NCBI RefSeq assembly: GCF_900129935.1
Contig: NZ_FQXJ01000034.1
Coordinates: forward strand, 1 to 34,352
DNA: 34,352 nt
Origin: Desulfosporosinus lacus DSM 15449
Lineage (GTDB): Bacteria; Bacillota; Desulfitobacteriia; Desulfitobacteriales; Desulfitobacteriaceae
Reading direction: 5' to 3'
In this document: positions 8,510 through 17,194 of the stretch, one piece after another
How positions within the stretch are numbered: the stretch's first letter is position 1
How the letters are laid out: every line of letters begins with the position of its first letter
Notes under the pieces: generated by a model
Told to the model about the DNA's origin: nothing
Seen by the model: the letters and a program-made list of their open reading frames with translations, nothing else
The model's database searches: none
Translations under genes and position numbers: made by a program

Positions 8510-9454
8510 TCAGCTTTTCTCCCTTTGTCCGAAGAAACTATGTAAGATCATGCCCAGAACGATAAGAAGCATTCCTGCCATCGACCACATTGTCGGAAAC
8601 GGCCCCTGAAAAATTAGCAATTCACCTAAAAGGGCAAAGATTACTTCCCCTGACTGTGTTGCTTCCACTGCAGCAAGCTTGTGAACATTTCCCTTGGTCA
8701 TATCAGTTGCCGAAAAGAAAAGAATCGTTGCGATGACACCAGATGAAAGTGCCACAATAACCGATTGCACTGTCTGATTACCACTCGGAAGTCCGACTTG
8801 TACTACCCCTATTACGGATAATACGAGCCAAAAAGGCAGACTCGCAAGCGTCATTCCAAGGACTCTTTGATAGGTGTCGAATCGTCCTGCACACTCCTCC
8901 ATCATCTTACGATTACCTAAGGGATAAGCAAATGCCGCAACTAAAACGGGCAAAATTCCAAACATTATCTCTTTAGCCGTAAGAACCTGAGCCTGTTGCA
9001 GTTGCATCAGACCAATACCTAATAGAATGATCAATGAAATGGCAAGGCCTTTCACAGGTATAGAAGAGCGGACTTTCTTCAACCCTGTTTCTGTTTGAAT
9101 TGCAGTATGAAAAAATGGAACAAGTAAAGAACCAGCCACGATGGTAATCTGCCACATGCTTGCCACTAACCAGGCCGGTCCATAATCAGCCGCCAAGCAA
9201 AGAGGTGCATAAAAAATCCCGAAGCCAATCGTACTCCATACAAGCCAAATCTTAGGTCTTTGGCGCATATCTATTAAGAGAGGTTTTAGATTTCTCCTTG
9301 CCAAAACAAGGACAAGCAGGGGCGGTAGCATAAAGGCATATCTTAGAACTGCACTCCAGATCCAACTTCCACCTGACAAGTCCATAGCACGGTTTAAGAC
9401 AAATGTCACTGCAAAAAAGAACGATGCTAATATTCCAAGCATAATTGATTTCAA
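8510..9454 (-). CDS. EmrE-type multidrug resistance efflux transporter (DMT superfamily)
   Basis: 314 residues forming about ten hydrophobic segments in two five-helix repeats. The sequence matches the large 'putative multidrug resistance efflux transporter' branch of the drug/metabolite transporter superfamily: early MLGILASFFFAVTFVLNRAM, central GNRKMMEE, and the end VEATQSGEVIFALLGELLIFQG. It likely exports small organic compounds across the cytoplasmic membrane; the substrate is unknown. The listed start is TTG after GGGG; ATG four codons downstream is possible. It stands alone and converges with the short ORF at 8413-8502. Confidence 0.85.
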   Translation of the reverse strand: MKSIMLGILASFFFAVTFVLNRAMDLSGGSWIWSAVLRYAFMLPPLLVLVLARRNLKPLLIDMRQRPKIWLVWSTIGFGIFYAPLCLAADYGPAWLVASMWQITIVAGSLLVPFFHTAIQTETGLKKVRSSIPVKGLAISLIILLGIGLMQLQQAQVLTAKEIMFGILPVLVAAFAYPLGNRKMMEECAGRFDTYQRVLGMTLASLPFWLVLSVIGVVQVGLPSGNQTVQSVIVALSSGVIATILFFSATDMTKGNVHKLAAVEATQSGEVIFALLGELLIFQGPFPTMWSMAGMLLIVLGMILHSFFGQREKS

Positions 9455-9657
9455 ACTCTTCTACCCCATCAATCAGATTTCTATCTTAATTATAAGATAA
9501 CACAAGTTGCTTTATTCAGTATTAATTCGCAAAAGACATTCGTGACATTCTATTACATAGTAATCAGAATATCAAGGGGTAAAAAATCAGACTCAATAGT
9601 TCCATTCATCACCGTTCATCAGTGGTCCCCCGCCAGCAACGTGGAAGTTCGACTAAT

Positions 9658-9690
9658 AAAAAAGTCCGCACTAGGCGGACTTTTAACGTC
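9658..9690 (-). terminator. Intrinsic terminator of the ABC exporter operon
   Basis: AAAAGTCCGC / GCGGACTTTT with loop ACTAG (9660-9684) is followed on the minus strand by TTTTTTATTAG. It lies about 95 bases past the last gene of the operon. A T-run is also present on the plus side, so it may work both ways. The rest of 9455-9776 shows no gene. Confidence 0.75.
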
Positions 9691-9776
9691 TAAAAATTAT
9701 TTAAAACTCTGACCTTGCTGCATATTTTCAATCTGAAACAGCGCACCTGTCTCTTTGTTTTCCTTCTCTTGTCCTT

Positions 9777-9974
9777 TTAGACTTGAATATCTAGAATAGC
9801 TCCTAAGAAAGGCTGAACAGACGTCTCCATGGCCTTAGCATTCACATCCAGAGCCATTATTGATTCACTTTGATTCGCAGCAACATCCATTGCCATTTTC
9901 ATGACGGCCAAACCCGCCTGTTCCTGAACCTTGTTATGACTAAGTACTATTGACATGGCTGCTATGTCCAACAT
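9777..9974 (-). CDS. YjfB family putative motility protein
   Basis: 65 residues, beginning MLDIAAMSIVLSHNKVQEQAGLAVMKMAMD and ending in the family-typical VQPFLGAILDIQV. YjfB proteins are short, mostly helical and linked to sigma-D motility regulons in Bacillus; the biochemical role is unknown. A strong AAGGAGG precedes the ATG. It follows the ABC permease gene by 18 bases, so it is probably the last gene of that operon. Why a motility-type protein is linked to an exporter is unclear. Confidence 0.75.
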   Translation of the reverse strand: MLDIAAMSIVLSHNKVQEQAGLAVMKMAMDVAANQSESIMALDVNAKAMETSVQPFLGAILDIQV

Positions 9975-9992
9975 TGACCCCTCCTTAAATTA

Positions 9993-11876
9993 TCAAGGCT
10001 TTTCTTGAGACAAACGTTTTTTACTTCGCTTTTTCTTTCCGCCTGTGACGAGTTCAACCCGAAAACCTTTCCTGCTCTGACGAACTGTAGCTGCCATGAA
10101 TCCAAAAAACATCAAGGCCCATACTCCACCCGTTACGATTATTCCCAGTAAAATCCGCAAAGTTGTCGACCACAGTAACGGCCGGCTCAAGAGATATAAC
10201 ACATAAATTATCCCTGACAAAAAACCGCCTTCAAAGGTAATGGGCGGCAGATCCCGAAGAATCGCGACTAACTCATCAGGCAGAAAAATATACGTTAAAC
10301 CTAATGCCAATAGGAGTGTAAAGAATAAGTTGATCAGATACATAAACAAGGTCGCCCCAGGGGAAATACGCTGTTGTGGAGAGTCTGGATTATAGCGGCA
10401 GTTATTAATGGAATAAAAGAGCCCGATGGCGCTTGACCCCAGGGAAAGGAACACAGCTCCAAATGCCAGTGCCAAAGTTAATGTTGTGGAGACCCCTATT
10501 GCTAAAGCAGTGCCGACTAACAAGGCTTCCATCAACAACAACGTTGGTAGAATAGCAGCCACTAATTTCCCCCATACCACCGGCCATCCTGCAAGTGGAA
10601 CACTGTTCAGAAGCCAGTCGGATTCACCCTCCCTGCCAAAAGATTGTAAAGCCAAATTACCGCTGAACATAATAGTGTACATAATTAAAACCGTTATTAA
10701 GGAGGCTCTGCTGGATTCTGCTTTGGAAAATAGAAATTGAGCGACAAAGAAAAGCATGATGATCAAGGGAACCAAATAACCGAACCATTCCCGAGTGTCA
10801 CGTTTCATGGAAAGCAAATCTTTCTTGGCTACCGCCCACATTCCCAACCAGGGAGAGGCAGTACCGCTAACTTCTTCTTTAAACACTAAATAGGAAGTCA
10901 GCTCCTGTTGATGATGCTCTTCCCCACTCGCTGGAACAATTCGTTTTTTACGACGTCTTCCGCCTTCTCCTTGACTAAGCGAAATGAATCCTCGGCGAAA
11001 TCCCCGCTCGACAAGATTGAATGCCATCATAAAAAGAAATGCACCCGCTAAGAGTATCAACAAGCTCCATCCCAGTCCGACAAGGAAGTTTCCCGAAATT
11101 CCTGCAACTAAAGCAAGCGAACCCCAGCCCCAAGGGAAAAAGTCCATTGCACCAAGCATTTGCTCCTGCCCAGCTATCCAAGTACCTATGTTGATATCAC
11201 TCTGGTTGTTGAGCAACAGATTAGGAATTTGAAATACAAGGGCAATTAAAATTCCTGCCAAAGCTCCAATAAAGCCTACGGCCTCTTTACTTCGATGCGG
11301 GGGCACAATGCGCATGATTATCAGATTGATTAGTTCAGCTATCGCTGTCCCCATGGCCCACAACCCCATACCTACCAAGAAAACCAGGATGTAAAATGCG
11401 GCCCCAGCTTGAAAGAGTAAGCCATAAAAGACTCCCGGTAAGAAAGCAAACAATATTGCTGTCAATAAGTTACTTCCGATAACTGCCAGGGACTTTACAG
11501 CGAAAACGACCTTGATGGGGACTGGTGCCATGAATAGAAGTTCTAAATCATCAGACATGTAAAGAGCAGCAAATGCGGCGGTAATTCCAAAGAAAATTTG
11601 GCTGACTAATCCAACCATAAATAACAATGAGAGAAACCCCTTGGCAGTTTGAGGAGGCATTGTCTTTAAGGCTCCATAAGCAAAATAACCCAAAGAACCT
11701 AGGATGGCGAGCAATCCAAGCAAAAGGACAGCCATCCCAATCAATGTGCCCACTGGCCTATGACGCATCTTATTCCAGCTCACGCGCATTTGGTTTTTAA
11801 GCAGCAGCATAAAGTCTTGTACAAAAGAATGACTTTGTGGCGGATCGCTTAAAGGAGGAGGCAATATTATTTTCAT
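9993..11876 (-). CDS. ABC exporter permease (ABC-2-like, putative ABC exporter family)
   Basis: 627 residues with about twelve membrane segments in two halves, separated by a hydrophilic linker around residues 300-345 (GGRRRKKR, EEHHQQE). The first half contains ALYMSDDLELLFMAPVP, characteristic of the large 'putative ABC exporter' permeases. The C-terminus is very basic (GGKKKRSKKR). It pairs with the ATPase encoded 3 bases upstream; together they would make an exporter of unknown substrate. Translation is probably coupled to the ATPase gene. The YjfB gene follows. Confidence 0.85.
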   Translation of the reverse strand: MKIILPPPLSDPPQSHSFVQDFMLLLKNQMRVSWNKMRHRPVGTLIGMAVLLLGLLAILGSLGYFAYGALKTMPPQTAKGFLSLLFMVGLVSQIFFGITAAFAALYMSDDLELLFMAPVPIKVVFAVKSLAVIGSNLLTAILFAFLPGVFYGLLFQAGAAFYILVFLVGMGLWAMGTAIAELINLIIMRIVPPHRSKEAVGFIGALAGILIALVFQIPNLLLNNQSDINIGTWIAGQEQMLGAMDFFPWGWGSLALVAGISGNFLVGLGWSLLILLAGAFLFMMAFNLVERGFRRGFISLSQGEGGRRRKKRIVPASGEEHHQQELTSYLVFKEEVSGTASPWLGMWAVAKKDLLSMKRDTREWFGYLVPLIIMLFFVAQFLFSKAESSRASLITVLIMYTIMFSGNLALQSFGREGESDWLLNSVPLAGWPVVWGKLVAAILPTLLLMEALLVGTALAIGVSTTLTLALAFGAVFLSLGSSAIGLFYSINNCRYNPDSPQQRISPGATLFMYLINLFFTLLLALGLTYIFLPDELVAILRDLPPITFEGGFLSGIIYVLYLLSRPLLWSTTLRILLGIIVTGGVWALMFFGFMAATVRQSRKGFRVELVTGGKKKRSKKRLSQEKP

Positions 11877-11879
11877 GAT

Positions 11880-12653
11880 TTATCCCTCCTCCAGACTCTT
11901 GATTAAATCAGCATTTTCATTACCTCCGGTTAACTCCAAGAAGATATCTTCCAAGCTTTCCCCGCCATGCCCAACCTTCTGGCGAAGTTCTTCCGGACTC
12001 CCCTGAGCAATCAGCTGACCGTCCTTAAGAATTGCTACACGGTGGCACATTCTCTCGGCAATTTCAAGAATATGAGTAGAAACAAAAACTGCTGCCCCCT
12101 GCCGCGCCAGCTCCTGTAAGACATCCTTCAACAAGCGGGCACTTGCAGGGTCTAGTCCGACAGTGGGCTCATCAAGAAGGATTACTTTGGGCTGATGGAT
12201 GAGTGCTGATGCTAACACTACCTTTTGACGCATACCGTGGGAATATCCTTCTAATAATTCATCTGCTCGGTCTCTAAGTCCAAACATGCCCAGAAGTTGT
12301 TCCGCCCTTTCCTTCATGGCATCTTTAGGAACCCGATATAGAGCAGAAATAAGATATAAAAATTCCCGTGCTGACAGCTTACCGTATAATTTTGGCTGAT
12401 CAGGCACATAGGCCATCAGCGCCTTAGCTTTAGTAGGCTGTTTGCTAATATCATAGTCACAAATAAAAGCCTCTCCTTCACTGGGATCGAGCAGGCCGGT
12501 TAACATTTTAATGGTGGTAGTTTTACCCGCACCGTTCGGTCCCAAGAACCCGAATATTTCTCCGCCCTTAACCTCTAGGTTAAGACCTTTGACTACCGAA
12601 ACGGGACCATACCGTTTAGTCAATTGATGGGTCTTGATTAAGATACGTTCCAA
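11880..12653 (-). CDS. ABC transporter ATP-binding protein
   Basis: 257 residues with all nucleotide-binding motifs: Walker A GPNGAGKT (38-45), signature YSHGMRQ (137-143), Walker B VILLDEP (157-163), D-loop GLDP and H-loop STHILE. It belongs to the CcmA/DrrA-like exporters. The start is TTG, preceded by AAAGGGG. It is the first gene of a three-gene operon with the permease (3-base gap) and yjfB. A likely terminator is at 9658-9690. Exported substrate cannot be inferred from the neighbours. Confidence 0.93.
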   Translation of the reverse strand: MERILIKTHQLTKRYGPVSVVKGLNLEVKGGEIFGFLGPNGAGKTTTIKMLTGLLDPSEGEAFICDYDISKQPTKAKALMAYVPDQPKLYGKLSAREFLYLISALYRVPKDAMKERAEQLLGMFGLRDRADELLEGYSHGMRQKVVLASALIHQPKVILLDEPTVGLDPASARLLKDVLQELARQGAAVFVSTHILEIAERMCHRVAILKDGQLIAQGSPEELRQKVGHGGESLEDIFLELTGGNENADLIKSLEEG

Positions 12654-12660
12654 GAATAGC

Positions 12661-13027
12661 GCCCCTTTAAAGTTTATTTATTGTTAAAAACAATAACTGA
12701 AATATATATTGTGTCAGTAGTCATCCAGCGAACTTAACAAAGCTTCTCTTAATCTTATTATCATACATCTTAATAAAAAATAATCCCAGGAAGATTATTT
12801 TGCCAAATTTAAACTTCGTGTTTGTCAATGAATATACCTTCTATTACTAAAAAATTGAATTGGAATATGTATGTTGCGATAGGATTACAAGTACCCTGTT
12901 AAAGATTTGTAACTAATGAAAAATAAAAAGTTCCTCTATAAAATTTTACATCTAATTTAGAGAATAAATAATATTTGACCGTAGAGTATATAGAGTATAA
13001 CGACTAAATTTATATAAGGAGTTAAAC
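12661..13027. other. AT-rich divergent promoter region
   Basis: This separates the ABC operon (minus) from the DUF3793 gene (plus). A TTGACC (12975-12980) and TATAAC (12996-13001) pair for the plus strand has a short 15-base spacer, and the nonamer TAGAGTATA occurs twice in tandem over the -10 region. AAGGAG at 13016-13021 serves the GTG start. No hairpin or gene was recognised in the remainder. Confidence 0.4.
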
Positions 13028-13621
13028 GTGCAAGAACAGTTCGATCGTCTTAATACTAAGCATTTGGGGAAACTCATAACTTGGGCGAAGGCTAAAACCT
13101 ATCATGAGAAAAGTCTCTTTCTAGTCGAGAGTCTTGCCCCTTTGGTCTTGGGCATAAAACCATCTGTGCTCTTAAATGTGTCCTTAGAGAATGAAGTGGA
13201 ATGGATCGAATTCGAAAAATTATTTACTCAACGAAAAGCTCTGCAGATCAAGGAAATCCGAGAACTAAACGGGCGTATGCAAGTGATTTTTTATCAAAGG
13301 GAGAAGTTAGACTTGGTATTGCGACAAAAACCTGTTCAAGAATTTTTAATAACTATGAACTATCCTAAGCAATACTCGCTGGACGCCTATCTGAGTCTTC
13401 TCAAGCACAGGATAATATCGCTTAAATTTCCTCATGAGGTCGGAGTTTTTTTAGGATATCCCTTGAAGGATGTCCTGGGTTTCATGGGACTTCTGCCCCT
13501 TCCCTATAAAAGAACTCAAGGTTGGCGGATTTATGGAGATGAACCGCCTTCAAATGAAGTCTACGAGAAGTACCGACAAGCTCGCAGTATAATGAGAAAA
13601 CTAGCCAAAAATATTAATTAA
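13028..13621 (+). CDS. DUF3793 family protein
   Basis: 197 residues from a GTG start with AAGGAG upstream. Hallmarks of DUF3793 are ESLAPLVLGIKPSVLLNV near residue 30-50 and HEVGVFLGYPLKDVLGFMG near 140-158, followed by GWRIYGDEPPSNEVYEKYRQAR. No catalytic motif, signal peptide or membrane segment is visible. Family members are common in clostridia near iron- or redox-related genes, but the function is unknown. A small zinc-ribbon gene follows 45 bases later and both probably end at the terminator at 13925-13957. Confidence 0.85.
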   Translation: MQEQFDRLNTKHLGKLITWAKAKTYHEKSLFLVESLAPLVLGIKPSVLLNVSLENEVEWIEFEKLFTQRKALQIKEIRELNGRMQVIFYQREKLDLVLRQKPVQEFLITMNYPKQYSLDAYLSLLKHRIISLKFPHEVGVFLGYPLKDVLGFMGLLPLPYKRTQGWRIYGDEPPSNEVYEKYRQARSIMRKLAKNIN

Positions 13622-13666
13622 GAGACAACTTAGAACGGATTGAATGTAAGAAAGTGAGTGTTAGCC

Positions 13667-13870
13667 ATGAATTATAAATGTCCCTACTGTAATACTGTCC
13701 ATAGTGGGATTGAGTGGGATTCGGTAACGCTAAAGGAATTCGGTATAGACAAGATTAATGACTTTAGCGACAATGATATCGAGTCGATCGAGATGAGTAT
13801 CCCTGGCTATCATTACCTTTGTCCAAGCTGTGGAGCGGATATAAATATTAGCGAGATTAAGAAAGTATGA
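13667..13870 (+). CDS. Small zinc-ribbon protein
   Basis: 67 residues from ATG 13667, which follows AAAGTGAG at a good distance; a GTG three codons earlier is possible but badly placed. Two CxxC knuckles, CPYCNTVH near the N-terminus and CPSCGADI near the C-terminus, form a four-Cys zinc ribbon with an acidic helix between. No known family was recognised. It probably shares a transcript with the DUF3793 gene; a strong terminator follows. Confidence 0.65.
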   Translation: MNYKCPYCNTVHSGIEWDSVTLKEFGIDKINDFSDNDIESIEMSIPGYHYLCPSCGADINISEIKKV

Positions 13871-13924
13871 AATGCATGAACATATAGGAAGTTACCATTG
13901 TATTGTATAACACTATTAACTGAC

Positions 13925-13965
13925 AATCAAAAAGCCGGATTATCCGGCTTTTTGATTTCTTCTTT
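13925..13965 (+). terminator. Intrinsic terminator after the zinc-ribbon gene
   Basis: AATCAAAAAGCCGGA (13925-13939) pairs perfectly with TCCGGCTTTTTGATT (13943-13957) around TTA, followed by TCTTCTTT. It separates the DUF3793 unit from the rubrerythrin gene. A-rich on the other side, so it may act in both directions. Confidence 0.88.
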
Positions 13966-14079
13966 ATGATTCGAGTTTTCGAGCAATATTCCTCAGCCAT
14001 CTGCAGTAGGAAAGACCGGCACTCAAAGTACCATCAAGTGAGGTTAATGGGGCTTAGAAAAGTATTTTTAAAAAACATC

Positions 14080-14107
14080 TTGACTTTTATAATAATTATA
14101 ATATAAT
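14080..14107 (+). promoter_or_regulatory. Rubrerythrin promoter with perfect PerR box
   Basis: TTGACT (14080-14085) and TATAAT (14102-14107) are spaced by 16 bases. The spacer contains TTATAATAATTATAA (14087-14101), exactly the PerR consensus TTATAAT-N-ATTATAA. Binding there would block RNA polymerase. PerR control of rubrerythrins is known from Clostridium; here it is inferred from the site. Confidence 0.85.
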
Positions 14108-14174
14108 AAGAAATGTAAAGAGCGCCTAAATGACCCCCATAAAATAATTAATGTTTAAAGAGGAGAGGATTTTA

Positions 14175-14720
14175 ATGAAAAAATTTGTTTGCACTATCTG
14201 TGGTTACATTCATGAAGGAAATGAGGCTCCCGATAATTGCCCCCAATGTAAGGCACCGAAGGGTAAGTTTTCAGAGAAAGTTGAAGGGATTATGGAGTGG
14301 GCTGATGAGCATAAAGTAGGAATTGCTCAAGGGGTTGACCCAGAAGTCATCGAAGGATTAAGAGCTAATTTCACCGGTGAATGTACAGAAGTTGGTATGT
14401 ACCTAGCGATGAGCCGTCAAGCGGATCGGGAGGGTTATCCTGAAGTCGCCGAAGCTTACAAACGTTTTGCTTGGGAAGAAGCAGAACATGCAGCGAAGTT
14501 TGCTGAACTTTTAGGAGAAGTCGTTGATGCAGACACCAAGAAGAACCTGCAACTAAGGGTGGAAGCTGAATGTGGTGCCACTCAAGGGAAAAAGGACCTG
14601 GCTACTTTAGCGAAGAAACTCAATTTAGATGCAATTCATGATACAGTTCATGAAATGTGTAAGGATGAAGCTCGTCACGGTAGAGCCTTCAAGGGATTAC
14701 TTGACCGTTATTTCAAATAA
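14175..14720 (+). CDS. Reverse-type rubrerythrin (NADH-linked peroxidase family)
   Basis: 181 residues. An N-terminal rubredoxin-like knuckle ([20 protein letters not shown]) is followed by a four-helix ferritin-like domain with diiron ligands in [31 protein letters not shown] and later [18 protein letters not shown]. The rubredoxin-first order is that of reverse rubrerythrins, which reduce H2O2 (and oxygen) in anaerobes. The start was placed at the ATG at 14175 because AGAGGAGAGG lies just before it; an ATG at 14151 would overlap that site. Monocistronic, under a PerR-box promoter and ending at a strong terminator. Confidence 0.93.
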   Translation: MKKFVCTICGYIHEGNEAPDNCPQCKAPKGKFSEKVEGIMEWADEHKVGIAQGVDPEVIEGLRANFTGECTEVGMYLAMSRQADREGYPEVAEAYKRFAWEEAEHAAKFAELLGEVVDADTKKNLQLRVEAECGATQGKKDLATLAKKLNLDAIHDTVHEMCKDEARHGRAFKGLLDRYFK

Positions 14721-14743
14721 AGCAAAATTAGCCATAGCCAATA

Positions 14744-14782
14744 AGCACGCCGAAGAAAGTCGGCGTGCTTTGCTTATTTTAT
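14744..14782 (+). terminator. Terminator of the rubrerythrin gene, shared with the trp cluster end
   Basis: AGCACGCCGA (14744-14753) and TCGGCGTGCT (14760-14769) pair perfectly around AGAAAG, followed by TTGCTTATTTTAT. It overlaps the 3' end of convergent trpF and may serve both transcripts, though the minus side has no good T-run. Confidence 0.85.
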
Positions 14783-15390
14783 ACACTCCTAATCAATCTC
14801 ACTATTTCTAGTATTTTACCCCTATCCTTAAATCCATCGCTTTCAACTCCACTGCTTATGTCTACGCCAAACGGCTTGACCGCACTCATCGCCTGTAATA
14901 TATTTCCGCTGTTAAGTCCGCCTGCCAGGAAAAAGGGTTTTTGAACTGCGTCAACAACCTTCCAATCGAAGGTTTCCCCTGTTCCGCCTGCACTCTTGTC
15001 AGAAAAGGCATCTAGCAAGAGATAGTTGCAGTTCAACTTCTCAGCTGCTTTGATATCTTCCCTTGAACGCACTCTGACCGCCTTGATGACGGGCTTTCCG
15101 CTTTCCTTCTGGAGCCTTTCCATATAAGTCGCATTTTCCTGTCCGTGAAGTTGAATAAAATCAATAATACCAATAGAACAGATATCTAAGATTTGATCTA
15201 TTGTCTCATCCACAAAAACCCCGACAGTCTGAATTTTATCATCCAGTAGTTCTTTTAAGCCGAAGGCCTCCCTTGGCGTAATTCGACGTTTACTATTGGC
15301 AAAGACAAAGCCCACATAGTCTGGTTGTGCTTCATTAACCGCCTCAATATCACACACTCTGGTCAGGCCGCATAGCTTTATTTTGGTCAT
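14779..15390 (-). CDS. trpF: Phosphoribosylanthranilate isomerase
   Basis: 203 residues, a complete TIM-barrel TrpF converting phosphoribosylanthranilate to CdRP. Diagnostic segments: KIKLCGLTR with the catalytic Cys near residue 7, DYVGFVFANSKRRI, IQLHGQE, LLDAFSDKSAGGTGETFDW (catalytic Asp) and FLAGGLNSGNI, ending with VDISSGVESDGFKD. It overlaps trpC by 4 bases (ATGA type) and is the last trp gene here; no trpB or trpA follows. The stop lies next to the rubrerythrin terminator. Confidence 0.96.
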   Translation of the reverse strand: MTKIKLCGLTRVCDIEAVNEAQPDYVGFVFANSKRRITPREAFGLKELLDDKIQTVGVFVDETIDQILDICSIGIIDFIQLHGQENATYMERLQKESGKPVIKAVRVRSREDIKAAEKLNCNYLLLDAFSDKSAGGTGETFDWKVVDAVQKPFFLAGGLNSGNILQAMSAVKPFGVDISSGVESDGFKDRGKILEIVRLIRSV

Positions 15391-16181
15391 GGGCCTTCCC
15401 CTCGTTTGCCTCGCAGGTTTTTCATGACAGCAGCCTTATCTTCATTTCTCATAAAGGCCTCTCCGATCAGCACCGCATCAACATCGCTTTTACGTAGCCT
15501 CATAATATCCTCAGCTTTCCGGATGCCGCTTTCAGAGACAAGCAGCACCTCCTTTGGCACCAGATGTCTTAAAGTGGCCGTCGTATTCAAGTCAACTTCA
15601 AAGGTTTTCAAGTTCCGATTATTGATACCAATAAGCCTTGCACCGGCCTTCAGGGCAGAGTTAATTTCCTCTTCAGTATGGGTCTCCACAAGTGCTGACA
15701 GTCCCAGACTGTCGGCTATCTTGATATATTCACTTAGTCTGTTTGTGTCCAACAAACTGCAGATAAGCAGTACCGCATCCGCACCAATAATTTTTGACTC
15801 GTAAATCTGAAAGCTGTCAATAATGAAATCCTTACGCAGAACAGGGATGTTCACTTGAGCCTTTATTTCGCTCAAGTAGCTGTCACTGCCCAGGAAGAAT
15901 TTCGGTTCCGTCAGTACGGAGATTGCATTCGCACCAGCGCTTTCATATTCCTGAGCGATTTTTAGGTATGGAAAAGATTCACTGATTATCCCCTTAGAAG
16001 GAGAAGCCTTCTTCACCTCACAGATAAAAGCCATCTCATTATTTGATAAGGCCTTTTCGAAAGCGAAAGGTTTTTCATTTTTAATAGCCAGCGCTTCTTT
16101 TTCTATCTTATCGAATGATTTCCCCTTTTTTAATGCATCTACTCTTCCGGTTGTATATAGGGCTATCTGATCCAGTATCAT
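15387..16181 (-). CDS. trpC: Indole-3-glycerol-phosphate synthase
   Basis: 264 residues, TIM barrel. It converts CdRP to indole-3-glycerol phosphate. Seen: FICEVKKASPSKGII (catalytic Lys), VLTEPKFFLGSDSYL, PVLRKDFIID with catalytic Lys, ALVETHTEEE, IGINNRNLKTFEVDL and VSESGIRKAEDI. Normal length. It overlaps trpD by 4 bases and trpF by 4 bases, showing tight translational coupling in the operon. Confidence 0.97.
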   Translation of the reverse strand: MILDQIALYTTGRVDALKKGKSFDKIEKEALAIKNEKPFAFEKALSNNEMAFICEVKKASPSKGIISESFPYLKIAQEYESAGANAISVLTEPKFFLGSDSYLSEIKAQVNIPVLRKDFIIDSFQIYESKIIGADAVLLICSLLDTNRLSEYIKIADSLGLSALVETHTEEEINSALKAGARLIGINNRNLKTFEVDLNTTATLRHLVPKEVLLVSESGIRKAEDIMRLRKSDVDAVLIGEAFMRNEDKAAVMKNLRGKRGEGP

Positions 16182-17194
16182 AATTCTACCTCATTCGATA
16201 GGGCAATAAATCTTTCCAGTTGGGCTTTGGCCTTCCCACTGTCAATGATTTCTGCCGCTAACCTTACGCAATCCCGAAGGGTTGTATGGCTATGGAACAT
16301 ATATAGACAGACCGCAGTGTTTAGCAAGACGATATCACGCTTAGGTCCCTTCTCTCCATTCAGTATATCTAAAGCAATCTTAGCATTTTCATCAGGATTT
16401 CCGCCCACCAGTTCTTCCGGGGTGCACTTTTTAAAACCTAACTGTTCCGGATCAAGAAAGAAACTATTTAATTTGCCTTCAAAGACCTCGCAAACAGTCG
16501 TCGTGCTGCATAACGTAACCTCGTCTAAGCCGTCATGTCCATGTACCACCATGGCACGCTTTACTCCCAGATTCGATAGTACCCTGGCCAGAGGCTCTAC
16601 TAAATTTTCATCGTAAACCCCCAAAAGTTGGGTGTTTGCTCCGGCTGGATTCGCCAGTGGACCTAAAATATTGAAGATTGTACGGACAGCCAATTCTCTT
16701 CTGACCGGTGCGGCATATTTCATTGAGGCATGGTAGGTTGGGGCAAACATGAAGCACAAACCGATCTTACGCAGAATTTGTTCGCTTTTTTCCGCGTTAA
16801 TATCGATTTTCACTCCCAAAGCTTCAAGCAGATCAGCGCTTCCGCATTTGCTCGAGACAGATCTGTTCCCATGCTTGGCTACGGGTACACCTGCTGCAGA
16901 CACGACTAAAGCACTGATTGTGGAAATGTTGAAGGTATTCGCTTCATCTCCCCCTGTCCCAACAATATCCAGAACATCCATTCCCGTTTTTAGTTTCGTG
17001 CACTTTTCGCGCATGACCATAGCGCAAGCGGTTATTTCCTCGATACTTTCTCCTTTCATTCTCATGGCCGTCAGAAATGATCCGATTTGGGCATTGGTAG
17101 CCTCTCCATTCATGATTTGCTCCATAACGGCCTTCGTTGTATTGAGATCAAGATCTTGTCCATTGACTATTTTATAAATCGCATTCATGATCAT
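16178..17194 (-). CDS. trpD: Anthranilate phosphoribosyltransferase
   Basis: 338 residues, normal for TrpD, which joins anthranilate with PRPP. The glycine-rich PRPP site DIVGTGGDEANTFNIST is at about residue 80-97, followed by KHGNRSVSSKCGSADLLEALG and MFAPTYHASMKYAAPVRRELAVRTIFNILGPLANPA, all diagnostic. The first codon overlaps the trpG stop by 4 bases; GGAGGTG inside the end of trpG is the ribosome site. Not fused to TrpG, unlike in enteric bacteria. Confidence 0.97.
   Translation of the reverse strand: MIMNAIYKIVNGQDLDLNTTKAVMEQIMNGEATNAQIGSFLTAMRMKGESIEEITACAMVMREKCTKLKTGMDVLDIVGTGGDEANTFNISTISALVVSAAGVPVAKHGNRSVSSKCGSADLLEALGVKIDINAEKSEQILRKIGLCFMFAPTYHASMKYAAPVRRELAVRTIFNILGPLANPAGANTQLLGVYDENLVEPLARVLSNLGVKRAMVVHGHDGLDEVTLCSTTTVCEVFEGKLNSFFLDPEQLGFKKCTPEELVGGNPDENAKIALDILNGEKGPKRDIVLLNTAVCLYMFHSHTTLRDCVRLAAEIIDSGKAKAQLERFIALSNEVEL

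Noticed and set aside
9690-9776. Extension of the YjfB gene or a second short frame after its stop
   Set aside because: The YjfB end ILDIQV is the normal family end; the downstream frame has no start or ribosome site.
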